A stretch of 64,000 nt of DNA from Gremmenia infestans (lineage: Eukaryota > Ascomycota > Leotiomycetes > Helotiales > Hamatocanthoscyphaceae), in contig JAFEVB010000023.1 in NCBI GenBank assembly GCA_032629725.1, positions 744,001-808,000 on the forward strand. The letters run 5' to 3'. Both the position numbers and the translations under genes were made by a program. A model generated the notes under the pieces. The model saw only the letters and a list, made by a program, of their open reading frames with translations, did no database searches and was not told the origin of the DNA. Shown piece after piece: positions 21,875 to 33,750 of the stretch (position 1 is the stretch's first letter; each line of letters starts with the position of its first letter).

Positions 21875-22684
21875 ATGAAGTTCACCATCTTCACCGCGGC
21901 CATCCTTGCTACATCAGTCATGGCTGCTCCCACCAAGCGCGCCCCTCAGCCAACTGTCCGCGACGACGCCGCTGGAGTCATGCTCTTGTCGGAAGAGAAG
22001 AACCCGTTCACCACCGTCCAAGCCTCATTCACAGTCCCCGAAGTAAAAGTCCCAGCATCCGCCAATGGTGATGGGATGTACACTGCAAACATCTGGACAG
22101 GCCTGGGAATGGACGCCAACAAGGACTTCAAGAACCCCGCGAACAGCTCCTTGATCCGCATCGGTGTCCGCGCGTCAACTGGCAAAGGCCCCAACGGCAG
22201 TCCGGTCACAACCTACAATGCCTTCTACGACATCTTGCCTGATTTGAACGTTCTTGCCAACAGCACAGCATTCGACGTCAAACCTGGAGACTCGATCTCC
22301 GCCAACATCCACTTGGAAAGCGACAATGCAGGGCAAACCACCCAGGTCGACTTCGTCATCAAGAACGCCCGAAACAATCAAACTATCGAGAGCTACCTAA
22401 GCAAGCAAGATGCTCAGGCAACTGCAGCCATTAAGGGAGGCTGTGCAGACTTTGTCGTGTCGGGAGACTCATCCAAGCTTCCAGACTTCGGCACAGTCAA
22501 CTTTGCCATCGGGGGGCTCGGAGCCCATGGAAGTTTTAACCCCGACAACGGAACTGCGGCAGACGCCATCGGTTACCTTGTCAACAATGGCATGCTTCTC
22601 AACATGGGTGCCGGTGGAAAGAACGTCGCTGAGACCAAGGTCTCGAACAGCACATCTTTGCAGGTCAAGTATGTCGGTGCTTGA
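21875..22684 (+). CDS. Secreted glutamic-peptidase-like protein with altered catalytic residues
   Basis: Single exon, 269 aa. Signal peptide MKFTIFTAAILATSVMAAPT with a likely KR processing site at 21-22. The body follows the G1 beta-sandwich in order: TVQASFTVPEVKVP, NIWTGLGMD, LIRIGV, YNAFYDILPD, VKPGDSISANI, CADFVVSGD and LPDFGTVNFAIGG. Aligned by eye with the peptidase at 14.1-15.1 kb, the catalytic Gln is Arg95 (LIRIGV against LIQTGV) and the catalytic Glu is Asp192 (ADFVV against AEWIV). This suggests a non-peptidase binding or structural role (inference). It has several N-glycosylation sequons, no introns, and a strong-looking TATA plus CA-rich leader, so it is probably abundant. A distant fold relative rather than a true family member is the alternative. 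Confidence 0.8.
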   Translation: MKFTIFTAAILATSVMAAPTKRAPQPTVRDDAAGVMLLSEEKNPFTTVQASFTVPEVKVPASANGDGMYTANIWTGLGMDANKDFKNPANSSLIRIGVRASTGKGPNGSPVTTYNAFYDILPDLNVLANSTAFDVKPGDSISANIHLESDNAGQTTQVDFVIKNARNNQTIESYLSKQDAQATAAIKGGCADFVVSGDSSKLPDFGTVNFAIGGLGAHGSFNPDNGTAADAIGYLVNNGMLLNMGAGGKNVAETKVSNSTSLQVKYVGA

Positions 22685-22951
22685 GCCATCAAAGCAACGA
22701 TAAGGCCAGTCTCAGAATGAGGTAGCTGGCAGAGAGTGAGAAAACAGCACCCTAGAATAGTTAATTGGTGCTAATTAAGAGATGGAGATAGATTTCTTTC
22801 TCCGCGCGGGCGTGGAGTGTCTTGGGTGGAACTCGTCAAAAAACAAGAAACAACAAAAAAGACTGTTGCATCATTAAAGCCAATGTCCCAGATCCAATCA
22901 GGTGATTCGTAAATAAAAACTTATCTTTACGCCTTATGTATTGCTCCATAT

Positions 22952-24666
22952 TTATTCCATTGCAGTATCTGTATCAAATTCCCAAGTTACATCCTCGAAT
23001 TCCTTTCTTCTCGTGATCAAAATATCTAGATCCTTCTCGGGCGAGATGGACGCAACGCCTAACCTTTGAAACTCACCTTTCGGCACGTGCAATCTACGTC
23101 CGTCACTCGTGCTTAGCTCAAAACCAAGCACCAGCATAGCAACAAAAGCCACGATCTCAGTATACGCCAGATGTCTCCCTGGACAAAGGTTTTTGCCCCC
23201 ACCAAAGGGCATGTAAGCCTGATTTTGGGCCTTTCTGACATCCTTCGGCAACGAGTTTTGCGTGAGGAATCGTTGAGGGTTGAACCGCTTGGCGTCGGAG
23301 CCCCAGACATCAAGGTCTGATTGCAACAAACCAGTGGGGATTTGGACGAAAGCGCCTTTCTTAAGCAGATATCGATTGTCTAGCATAACATCTTCCAGAA
23401 TTGTACGGACTGCCGCTCCTGTCTTGTTCAGGCGCAGGGTTTCGTTGAAGCACGCGGTGATGAGCGGACAATGAGATTGTAGCATCGAGATATGGAGTGC
23501 CACAGTCTCGATGCCATCTCGAGTCTTCTGGCTTGTTATTTTGCTGATCTCCTGCCGCAGGGCGATGACTAGGTCTGGTTGCGAGAAGATGTGACAGATC
23601 ATGTAAAAGGCGTTGGGGACAGTGTTGGTGCCTGCCGCCATTATTATGGTGATCTCTGCTTGGGATATTTCTTTAGTCGTCAAGCCCCATTGACGTGCAG
23701 CCACTCCTCGGCGTTGAACCAGATTGTTGGCATTTTTGTCAAGGCCCGCATTGTAATAATTCTCGAAAACAGGTGTAACGACAGTCCTGGCTGCGTAGCC
23801 CTTAGGCGCCGTTATTTTTGGAAAGAAGTCAAGAACCAACACCCCGAGATCATGCTCAAAGTCCCTAACTAGAAATCAGACAAAATCTAAATATTGGACG
23901 AAGAAGCTTACCTACCATATTGATTCTATGAGGTTTGGATCTTCTGACAAAGGATTGGGCAATCCGTACAGCGTCGCTGCAGACCCAAGAGTATACTCAT
24001 CTCGTAACCACCGAAACAAACGATATTCTTTTGGGGTTGTTTGAATGGCATTCAAGGACCTCGCAAGATAATTGAGCACTCGGGCATTAGTCTCTAGCAG
24101 ATTCGGCCCTTGTGCCAACGATCCATACATCTCTTGATGCAGGTCGGACATGTACGAGTCCTCGCCCTTCGGAGGTCGAAAGTTGACTACGTCTGTTGCG
24201 TGCTGACCAAATGCTACTGCTTTGCAACTAGCATACCCTTTGATGGTCTCGAAGTCAATCGTCTTGCTTTGACGGAAAGCAGCGTGCGCAAGCTCGGGTG
24301 ATTGAATGATGTAGATTCTGGACGAAAATAGTTTGACAGTATATATTGGTCCGGAGTAACGTTCTCTACAGTAACATTAACACAATTCGAGATATTTGTT
24401 GGGCATCTTGCACACCTCAAAAGGGTGAAGTAGTTATTGTGGTGGCGTAGAAGTCCTATCATGTGACCAACGAATGGGATTCTGGGGCGGACAATTGGAG
24501 GCTCTTCTGGATCAACATCTTCGGCGCCCAGGAACCGGAGAACGTATAGGGAGGCTAGAATGACCACAAAGGCGATAAGTGCCGGCCAGCTTGATTTTGT
24601 CAAAACCCTGATAGCGCTCTGTGTTGAATATAGGATATGCATTGTATGCGGCTCGGTCCTGAGCAT
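22952..24666 (-). CDS. Cytochrome P450 (microsomal class II)
   Basis: Three exons (24666-24416, 24365-23916, 23864-22952) give 537 aa, normal for a fungal P450. The introns are 50 and 51 bp, and the second splice rebuilds IESIWDFEHDLGV. The N-terminus has a membrane anchor (SWPALIAFVVILASLYVLRFL) and a proline-rich hinge (RPRIPFVGHMIG). The I-helix region reads EITIIMAAGTNTVPNAFY, with Asn in place of the usual acidic/Thr pair order. The K-helix ExxR is ETLR, and the heme loop FGGGKNLCPGRHLA contains the thiolate Cys. The AGTN I-helix and the heme-loop form resemble CYP7/CYP8-like fungal enzymes, often acting on sterols or oxygenated lipids. Substrate not predictable. Intact. No pathway partner beside it. 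Confidence 0.92.
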
Positions 24667-25221
24667 TTCCTGTAGTAAATAGCTCTTACAACAGACGGGA
24701 CATTCGAGAATATGCGACGTCTTGAAGAGGGAGTGAGGGAGGAGGTACGCAAAGATCCCGGGAACGCTATAAAAGCTTACCTAAGCACTAAAGTAAGACA
24801 CAATTGTTTCGCATAATGCGCTACTAAACCGTGTCCCGCGGCCGCAACTAATTATTAAATACGCCATATAGGATTTTGCAGGGGTGTACCTGGGTTTCCA
24901 GCTTTCTATAGACTATATGCTTTATTTTCTATCAATTTAGGGCTAATATCAGGATTATAGATTTCAGGAAGTGGATAATGTGACCTGTCACGTTTTTTCC
25001 CCATAGATGGTTACCCGGATGGTTATGATGTAAGAGGCATAAGAGCCACATATAGGGGGATTCTACCTCTCTAGCTTAGATTTCTAGATGTTATCATATC
25101 ACTGATTTTACCGTCCACTTCACCCTGCTTACGATCATTGGAATTTGCTATACGCTAGGCTAGAAACTTTCCACTTTAATAAACACTATTCAAAGAGTTC
25201 TCATCCGTCGTACAATGAAAA
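24667..25221. other. Intergenic, no gene seen
   Basis: AT-rich, with nothing beyond the presumed P450 promoter. Confidence 0.45.
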
Positions 25222-26448
25222 CTAAAGTTCCCCCTGTCTTGTCCATGCTCTCTTCCACAACCAGAAGTATCCGTGATCATTATGACCATGTCCCCAGAAG
25301 CCCACCATACCAAAGGGTGTCATCCAAGCAGCCCAATCCCACCCGAAGCCCCCTATCATAGGTCTTCCTCATATCAATCCTGCCATTTGAACGAATCTCG
25401 CCCGAGAGTGAAAAATTCCCAACATTATCTGTACCAAATGCTTTCACCTGAAGAACTTCCACTTTGATATCCCGAGCGGCTGTCGTATCTGCGTCTTGTT
25501 CATTGTTTTCTTCAGCCAGGTCTGCCCCCTCTGGCTTCAATGTTGAAGTTGCAAAGTAGATACCAGTCATGGGTGGGTCAAATCGTTTAGATCCAAGACG
25601 AGCGGAGGAATGATAGTAGCTCACCCATTCGCCGTTTTCAAGGAATGACTTTAAATCATAGATTTAAGATAGCTCTCTTCTGGATTCTGGAAAGGGTTTC
25701 CTGAGAAGGGTACCGGGAAATGCGTGAACGATGAGAATGGAATGTTCGTTACACAAGGGAGCAGAGACAAGCTAGATTGTTGAAAGGCCTGAATGATTTG
25801 ACATGATAGAACCGCAGTGACGGGGGGCTCAGAAGTCCTTTCCGAATCATGATAGTCAGATACGCATCGATATGTTGCGTTTTCCTAGCTGCAGCCGCCA
25901 ATTCCTCCATTGTTTCCATACGCCCAGTTAAGAGCCGTATTGGAAGAGCTTGGCAGTGACGCAAAAGTTGATTGTTGCTAATGCCTCCAAATCTGCCGCC
26001 CAGCCATCCTCTCGTTTCAGCTGAGCATCCAGTCTTGTTGCGAAGAGCTCGGGATCTGTGATAAAAGGGTGGTGAAGGGCTATGAGATGTGGCGCCCAGT
26101 TCATCATGCGGTACGCATTTCCCTCTGTATTCGAACTTACATTTCTTTTTTCATCCTGGAGTCGAACACTAACGACCAACCTTCGGGCCATCGAATCAGC
26201 AAAGGCAAAATGAGCGCACTCGGAAGCGGATGTATTTCCTGAGAGGAAGCTAATGTCCCACAAGGGCATTGCATCCAACCAGTTTCCGTTCTTTATAATG
26301 CCCTTGAATACAAGATGGTCATTGCATTCCTGGTGCAACCTGCGGTTGGTTTAAGCAGTGCGAGCACGGACTCGAATAGGGAGTATGCAGCGACACGTTT
26401 GATGATCTCCGATGGAATGGTATCTAGCTTGTGCACCGCTGAAGCCAT
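25222..26448 (-). pseudogene. F-box-type fungal protein, disrupted by frameshifts
   Basis: The start MASAVHKLDTIPSEIIKRVAAYSL is an F-box helix. The frame breaks near 26345, where LLALLKP should continue into RLHQECNDHLVFK, indicating a small deletion. The next frame (26338-25928) carries NGNWLDAMPLWDISFL and GWAADLEALATINFC and breaks again, jumping to CQALPIRLLTGRMETMEEL. Later blocks are FDPPMTGIYF, VGNFSLSGEIRSNGRIDMRKTYD and, in yet another frame, GFGWDWAAWMTPFGMVGFWG, ending at TAG 25224-25222. The order of blocks matches a fungal family of ~450-aa F-box proteins that I recall as conserved in leotiomycetes. F-box proteins recruit substrates to SCF ubiquitin ligases. At least three frame breaks make a working product unlikely. 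Confidence 0.75.
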
Positions 26449-27874
26449 GTTTCCAGAGGCTGTTTCTCAATCACGGAAGGAGTGTTGTTGAAGATAGCCT
26501 TAGAGACAAGAGGCGAGGTGTAGAACAAGTAAAGATTAGACTGGCAGGGATATAGGGTGCTGCTTAGTTCTCAGTTGACTCACACTAGATAAAGTAACCA
26601 ATGAATAAACCTGGATTACCTGGATTCATCAGATAATTATTATGTCGAGTTATCCAAGAAATAAGGAGCTTGACTCTAATGAGAGGTTTCTTTGACTTCA
26701 TACTACAAGCAGGTAACTGGTACGGCCAGCGAATACGTGACCAGCGACAAAGGTATAAACTTCTCGAATGTTGTCTGAAAATCCTGATTAGTCATCCGGG
26801 GCATTTGTACTGTAGTCTGATAATCTGCATAAACACTATGTATGTTGCATGGTTAGATCCAATACGCCTTAGAACTGCTCAAGTAATTCGCAATTGCTTC
26901 TTCCCGAGCCAATCAGCTCGGATGAAATTGGTTGCTCTTATAACATGACCAGAAATGTCAAAAATCTGTTTTTTGAAAACATGTACTTGGTGTGCAATTC
27001 AGAGAGGCAATCTGAACGATCAAATACGAATCACATAAACAATATTACTGCAAAGTCCCTGGTATAACAAATGCTCCGTGAACCACCACAGTCCGTTGGT
27101 CTCTTGGCTGTCCATAGTATCAACGCCAAGTGTAGATATTGCCTTCTAAAATCTTGTACACAGCAACAAAGAAAGTGCCACAATGTCCAACCTACGAGAC
27201 TCACATAGCTTAGACACTTGTCCTCTCACCGCCAATGCCAATGCCACTGCAGATGCAAGGCCTGAGATTTTAAAGACGTGGCAATCGTAAATGATATAGA
27301 TTAAGAAATTTCAAAGTATCATAAGAAAATGCCAATCAGTGTTGCGTTTTGTAACACAAAAGGAATGCTGCATATAGAGCCAGATAACCTTTAACAATCC
27401 GATTTGCTCCAAGTCGATCTGTTAAATAACCAGCGTTACTTGACTTCAAGCGCGAAGGCATTATACATGACAGTCTCTATCATGATGCGGGAACAAGACT
27501 CGATCGATCTCGGATTACTATATGAAGAAAAGTTCGACCGAAAACTGGGGGAAAGAAAAGGGGGGAGATCGCTGGGAGCTTGGGCCACTTGATAAGCTCT
27601 TTGCCTTGCCCCACTTTCTGGATAGTCTCATTATTCAACATTTTTGGCTAAACCATGTATCACAACTACTCTACAACGCACCACCGTCCAACGTCCACGG
27701 CCCACCTTTTCAGTTCAGTGCCACGCAATGCGAATATGTACTTCACCACTGAGAGTGGCTCACCATGCACCTTCGCCGTTACTCGAATGTTTGTGGCATC
27801 AGCATCCTCGCTGCTTGCCGTCCATAAATACTACTAGAAGCTCTCTCCGCAAGCCACGCAGACAGACACCCCTG
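26449..27874. other. Long intergenic stretch, no gene seen
   Basis: No recognisable domain or RNA. The last ~300 bp form the promoter of the HAD gene. Confidence 0.45.
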
Positions 27875-29209
27875 ATGGTTTCGAATACCTTTTCGACTCA
27901 ATCATCACCACGTTTGCCTCATTCTCTCCTTAGAATGGCGCCTCACTCAAAGCAGCGGCGCTTCAGTAGCTCTGCCGTTGTTCCTGATGGCATGTCTCGC
28001 TTTGCCTTTGCTTTTGAGTGAGTCTCTTCTACCACCACCTGCTCACTCGAAAGCCGAGCTCTAAGAGACATCATGCTAATCAAAGCTCCTAAGTATCGAT
28101 GGCGTGCTGCTGCGATCTGCTGCCCCGATTCCCGGAGCTCCCGAAGCATTAGCGTTTCTATACAACCACAATATCCCATTTATCCTTCTTACCAATGGAG
28201 GCGGAAAGCACGAAAGCGCTCGGGTCGCAGAATTGAGCAAGAAGCTCGGTGTGCCCCTCACGGAAGAGAACTTTGTCCAGTCACATACCCCCTTCAAACA
28301 GCTGGTGGGAGGCTTGCAGGATAAGACTATCTTGGTCACTGGTGGAGATGGAGACCAATGTCGACAGGTTGCCGAGCAGTAAGAGTCCTGTGTCTAATTC
28401 TACCATGAGGATATACTGATGGATGGTCAAGATACGGATTCAAGGACGTCGTCACACCTGGCGATATCATCATGGCATGCCCCGCTATCTGGCCATTCAA
28501 CCAAATCTTCTCCGATTACTACAAATCCGCCACGCGGCCCCTCCCTACACCTATCGACCACACAAACCCCGCACACTCCCTAAAAATCGACGCTGTATTT
28601 GTATTCAACGATCCACGCGATTGGGCTCTGGATACACAAATCATACTCGATTTGCTACTATCGAAGAACGGAGTTCTAGGCACAATATCCGAGAAAAACG
28701 GCAACCACTCCCTCCCGAATAATGGCTGGCAACAAGATGGTCAACCGCAATTATTCTTCTCTAATCCTGACCTCTTCTGGGCCACTTCATACCACATGGC
28801 GCGTCTGGGACAGGGAGGATTTCAAGCTTCACTGCAGGGAGTCTGGGACGCTACGACCAATGGTGCAGCGCTGAAACGCACTGTCATTGGGAAGCCCCAC
28901 GCAGCTACATACGAATATGCGGAGCGGGTATTGAACAAATATCGAGCCCAGATGCTGGGCGCACACGGGGGAAGAGTCGGCCAGCTAGACCGCGTTTTTA
29001 TGGTTGGTGACAACCCAGAGAGTGATATTCGAGGCGCCAATGATTTCAAGAGTGCACATGGTACGGAGTGGACTAGTGTTCTAGTCAAGACGGGAGTGTT
29101 CCAGGATGGATCAAAACCTGCATATAAGCCAAAAGTCGTTGTTAATGATGTTTTGGAGGCGGTGAAGTGGGCTCTTCATCAGCAAGGCTGGAAAGGTAAG
29201 GCTGAGTAG
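27875..29209 (+). CDS. HAD-superfamily hydrolase, HDHD5/CECR5 type (mitochondrial)
   Basis: Three exons (27875-28017, 28094-28378, 28432-29209) give 401 aa. The N-terminus MVSNTFSTQSSPRLPHSLLRMAPHSKQRRFSSS is Ser/Arg-rich and devoid of acidic residues, as in mitochondrial presequences; a second ATG at 27935 could start a shorter form. Splicing creates AFDIDGVLLRS, HAD motif I (Asp48 and Asp50). Further motifs are PFILLTNGGGKHESARV (motif II with Thr), the cap region, TVIGKPHAATYEYAE (motif III Lys) and VFMVGDNPESDIRGAN (motif IV acidic residues). The whole pattern is that of the CECR5/YKR070W class IIA subfamily, a mitochondrial phosphatase-like group with no agreed substrate. Complete and probably functional. 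Confidence 0.9.
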
Positions 29210-30614
29210 GAATCCGATCCAATGAGTAAGTGTATGGTGAATAAATAGAAAGATATGACTATTTCAGCGTTGGAATCGGCGTTTCTAGAAGGAAATCTCA
29301 TGGGAGCAAGAATAAAATCCTCGAACAGGACGCCCTAGACGATATTGATTTACAACTGTCTAAACCAGTAGAGAACGAGGTACCGTTATTCGATCTATCT
29401 TTGAATTCAAGGCCTTACCCACTAATAACCCGCAGTGGCCGTTAGTGGTCCTGTACGCGCAAAACATTAGTGTTCGGCCCCTATCTTTATTAGCCTATGG
29501 GGTAGCGCCTGAACGAATAGTCTAGCGATTGCCAATTCCAACGTCGCAAACTCCTTTCTGGACTCTTTCTCAAGTTCCCAACGAGATGGTTCGAAAATCA
29601 AAGGCAAACCACGCTCGGTAATCTATCAGAAACCTGGCAAATTTTGCCTAACTCACCAACCAACGCCCGCAATCCGGGATCCTAGCTCTTGGCCTTGTCC
29701 TTGCCCTTTTCGACATGGCCATCAACCTTGCAACGACCTGCCGTCCGATCCTTGAAAATCGCATTCTCTCCTCCTTAGGAGCATGACAAGCACTCTCAAT
29801 ATCTGAGCTATCATTCCTTACCCTTGATTCAAGTGGCAGGAATCCGCAAGATCCTAACTATCGGATTGTGAACCTGAAAAGCAGTTCTGCAGCAGACCTA
29901 TAATGGCCAGACATCATTCGATGTCACAGAAGCCCAGACACCATGACTCATGGGGTGACGAAAGCGAATAAAGAGGAAAAGGCTTTCCATGAGAGGCAGC
30001 AGGAGACAGGTAATCGATCAAGCTAAAAAGCCGACTCGATGCTGCTAGAACCTATCAGATGCGTTCGTTTATTTTACGAATTAGCTAACTCTCTATTCTG
30101 CTTATAACTCCTAACACTTGTTTCTTTCATCATTTCCTGCTAAACATAAGGTCCGGAAGCCGCATTATCAGGCTGCTGCCGATTTGTCTCGGATAGCGAC
30201 ATTCTCACAAAAGGTGCTGTGCCTACGGAGGGGCCGGGGTCAAAGCGACCTGAGTAGCAGGAAACCACCCTTGCACCAACCTGTGTCATGATTCGATGAA
30301 TATGTCGAGTTGAACATGGGGCCCAGCAACTCTGAAAGCTCTAGATGCAATGCTTTCTTTTGCTGCTCTTTGCTTTTTCTCCCCCACAGGCTTCGCAACG
30401 TGCCTACGGGTTATGCAAGAAAACAATCCCTGTGGTATTCTTCAAACTGTCGTTTGTAAATAGGCGCGTCTTGATCTACAATACAACCAGAAGCCCTCAT
30501 TCTTTCTCTCCATCATTATTCCACACTTTGACTACATTTGAGAACGTCCAAACCTGCTCATTCCTCAGATATTTTCGTGGTCCATTCCATTTCACCACAC
30601 CCCCAAACTTCCAC
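29210..30614. other. Long intergenic stretch, no gene seen
   Basis: No supported coding sequence. CT-rich DNA from ~30.48 to 30.61 kb is probably the leader of the next gene. Confidence 0.45.
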
Positions 30615-32720
30615 ATGATGCTCTTTGAGATCTCAGGCCACAAAGAATCTACCAAAACTCGCACCGATGACTTGTGTGCTTATCTTGGATATCCTCGTGA
30701 GAAGACCTGTGGTCGATCATGGAGTACGTTGTCGCGTGCGACGGCCGCTTTTCGAAAGAGATTCATAAAGGAGACTCCGGGCCTAGAAGAGGGAACATTT
30801 CCTATGAACACTGAAGATACAGTTGCCCGTCAATGTGCCGAGAGCTTTGCGGAGTTCCATCGCGATCTCTTTCAGTATTCTGCCGAAGCTCAGAAACGTG
30901 GATGGCCAACATATCCTCGAGACAAGAGCAAGTAAGTACTGAAGAAACTGCACTCCTGGAAAAGAATTATGTTTCTAACTTGTTGACATAGAATTGTTTC
31001 AGGGGTGGTCAAATTAATGTGCTACCAGGAGTATAACTGGAGAAAGAACGAGAACCACAAGGAGAGTCTACAAGCAAGAGAAATGGTATTTACCCCATGT
31101 TTGCCGTGCTTGTGTTCTTGCTGATGAAAATCAAAGACGGATGATATAGGAGAGGAGACAGAGGCTAGGCCCAATGTAACAAATTCTCAGGCCCAAAATT
31201 CCTCCCCAACAGCTGAAGCCCCTCCCAAAAAAAGACACCGATCAAACCAAGACTATAACGAGAGACTACAAGGTTCAACTATCACTGTCGATCCACTCGG
31301 ATTTGCGATTGCAGAAATGCACGCTTCTGTTCAGGTTATTATCTATTCAAATCCGCCTCTGAAGCTTATGAACAAGAACTGACATTAAATTCAGGAACCG
31401 CGAGCCGATCAATTTCAAGAAACGCATAAGTCAAATGATGGTCTTCCTCGTGATACCTGGGATTGGTCTAGCTCTATCTCTCCCCTTCCTACGAAATCTG
31501 TTCCAGATCCTACATCACCTACTTCTGCAATGGATATCGAACCACCTGAACAAATCGAGTTATCTGCGATGTTTTCACCGCTGGCGCAAGAGAGTACCTT
31601 ATCTTCTGCCATCTCATCACCTTATCGATCTGAGGAACCCACATCTGCAATACCTATATCCACTCCCACTATCCCAAGCATATCTACCGAAAATGAGCTC
31701 CTACCATGGGATGGCACCCTCTGTGACAAGTCCGAATCGTCCAGAAGCGCTGTAGCTCCTATTGTCGAAGCCTCGAAAATACTTCGAGCCAGCTTGCTAA
31801 AGCTGAAGTCTTCCGCGACCATCGGAGCTACGCTACCACCTAGACCCAGCGAAAAGTATCAGCAAATCATCAACTCGGCGCTTGCTCATAATGAGGCCAG
31901 TATTTCCGCAGACTCCAACAACAATAATTCTACAAGTACTAGGTCCTCTATAGCTGTAGAATGTCTCCCCATTGCCTCTAACCCCACAAATAGCGATTAT
32001 AGGCGGCCGGACAACATAACTTCATCTGCAAGCATAGAGAAATCTCTCAGACCATTTCCACCTCAGATCCAGTCTATTTCGGCCGCTGTCTGTAATAACA
32101 ATACATCACTACCAAACCCAATTAGCCGATCTGACTCGGTCAATATGCCAGCGACCAGTGTGGAGCATACGCCTCCGCCATCCAATGTCACAGACTCCAT
32201 AGATCTCACAGTCGTGAATGAGGCACCAAGCAGGCCCTACGCACTTAACCGCTCGGCTCTCCAAACCCACCAGCCTATTCAATCAAATGGAGCCCCATTT
32301 GTCGCAAACGGAAACTCGATTAAATCTGTCACTCCTAACAAGCCGACTCTTCAATTCGCTATTCAAGGCGTAGACGGCACCCCAGACGAAGATCCCGCAG
32401 CTCTAGTTTCCTTCGATCAACTCTCTAATCTCAGCCTCGCAGACATTTTCACTCTAGTCGCAACCCGCTCCGGGCAATCACTTGAAGAAGCTCTTGCACA
32501 AGTGACCTTTGTATGCCAATGGGGCCCTATGATCGCACTTGTCGCGAATAGAGATGCTGGAGAAGAGGCATGGAAAAGGATACAAGGGAAGCTGAGCCGG
32601 ACTTTCAAGAATGATCTGCGGCGGTATCCGCGGAAGACGATGTTTTTAGTGTGCGTTTTTGTGGCGGATCACACGGTTTTGAATGTGGATCCTGAGGATA
32701 ATGATGGGGTGAGAAACTGA
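30615..32720 (+). CDS. Ser/Pro-rich protein, family not recognised
   Basis: Four exons (30615-30931, 30992-31085, 31155-31334, 31395-32720) keep one frame and give 638 aa. The exon 3 acceptor (31154) is the least certain. The N-terminal part is basic and helical (KTRTDDLCAYLGYPREKTCGRSW; AAFRKRFIKETPG; VVKLMCYQEYNWRKNENHKES) and might bind nucleic acid. A basic PKKRHR stretch may act in nuclear import. The middle ~350 residues are low-complexity Ser/Thr/Pro/Asn and likely disordered. The C-terminal ~110 residues are folded in character (LSLADIFTLVATRSGQSLEEALAQVTFVC; RKTMFLVCVFVADH). No domain I can name. The start at 30615 was chosen as the first ATG after a CT-rich leader; an upstream in-frame ATG at 30345 would add 90 implausible residues. 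Confidence 0.7.
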
Positions 32721-33750
32721 GAAATATAGATGATGGCGAGGGGAGATTATTATGTTCTGTTGAGGAATGGGTGTATTTATATCTGTTATCTGGTATTCAA
32801 AATGGGATTTGGAATGCAATGAACTGAAAATATTCCTAAATACTAAACTAGAACGTAGAAAATTTCGCGAAGGGTTCCTCCAGATCCCGAAATCCCCCTC
32901 CTCCTCCTCACTTACCCCTATCCTATCTCGCCCACCTAGCTTAGCCGTGGCACTCTAGATATCAGCCCAGTCCCAGCAATCCGGTTTCAAATCCACTTGG
33001 CTTGACATGGCGGCTTCGGCGGTGACTGGCTTGGAGATTCAGCTTGCTTCCGCGGGATGGTTTCTTCTCCTAGTGTAAATTGATATGCATATAGAGTTTC
33101 ACTCGGGTTGCTTCCCCGGTAGTCGACATGATATATCATTTTATATACAGCTAATCAAGTACCATAGAGAGCTTTAGTAAGCGTGTGTTACGCCGGGGAA
33201 GGATACCGGATAGCCGACCTAAGGTATGATTCGCGCATCTGATAGTATAAGCGTTTATAACGGTTAAAGCTATACCTCTAGGCTACTCAAAGGCTGCTTC
33301 TTCTTTATTATCGTTTTGAAGCTCTACCTAGGTAAATATAAAATCATAAGCAAATTGAAACATTCACTGGAATATATCTGAAAAAATACCCAGGTAACTC
33401 TTTCCGCACTGCAGCCGCTAAAATTAGGCTACTACTCGTAAACGCTAAGCCTGCCGCTACTTCGCGTGGCAAAAAGTCGAAATGTATAATCATTTGACAG
33501 TTGAGTCAAGATATCATTACAGACTCTTTCAAGGCGCATTCAAGAAATCACGATAAAGTTGACGCAGAGCAACGTGTCGCAATAGCAAAGGTGCCTTGCT
33601 GCGCCCTATATCCTCCGGCTAACATCTACTTGCAGCGGGCAACTTATATCGCGCACGCCACCTGGCCTTTCTTACATAAATACCAAATCAACCCCACTTC
33701 TAAAGCAAAGCCGTGATAATCAATAGATCAATTGTAGTTTAACCTCCAAG
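32721..33750. other. Intergenic, no gene seen
   Basis: AT-rich around 33.1-33.5 kb. No gene or repeat recognised. Confidence 0.45.
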
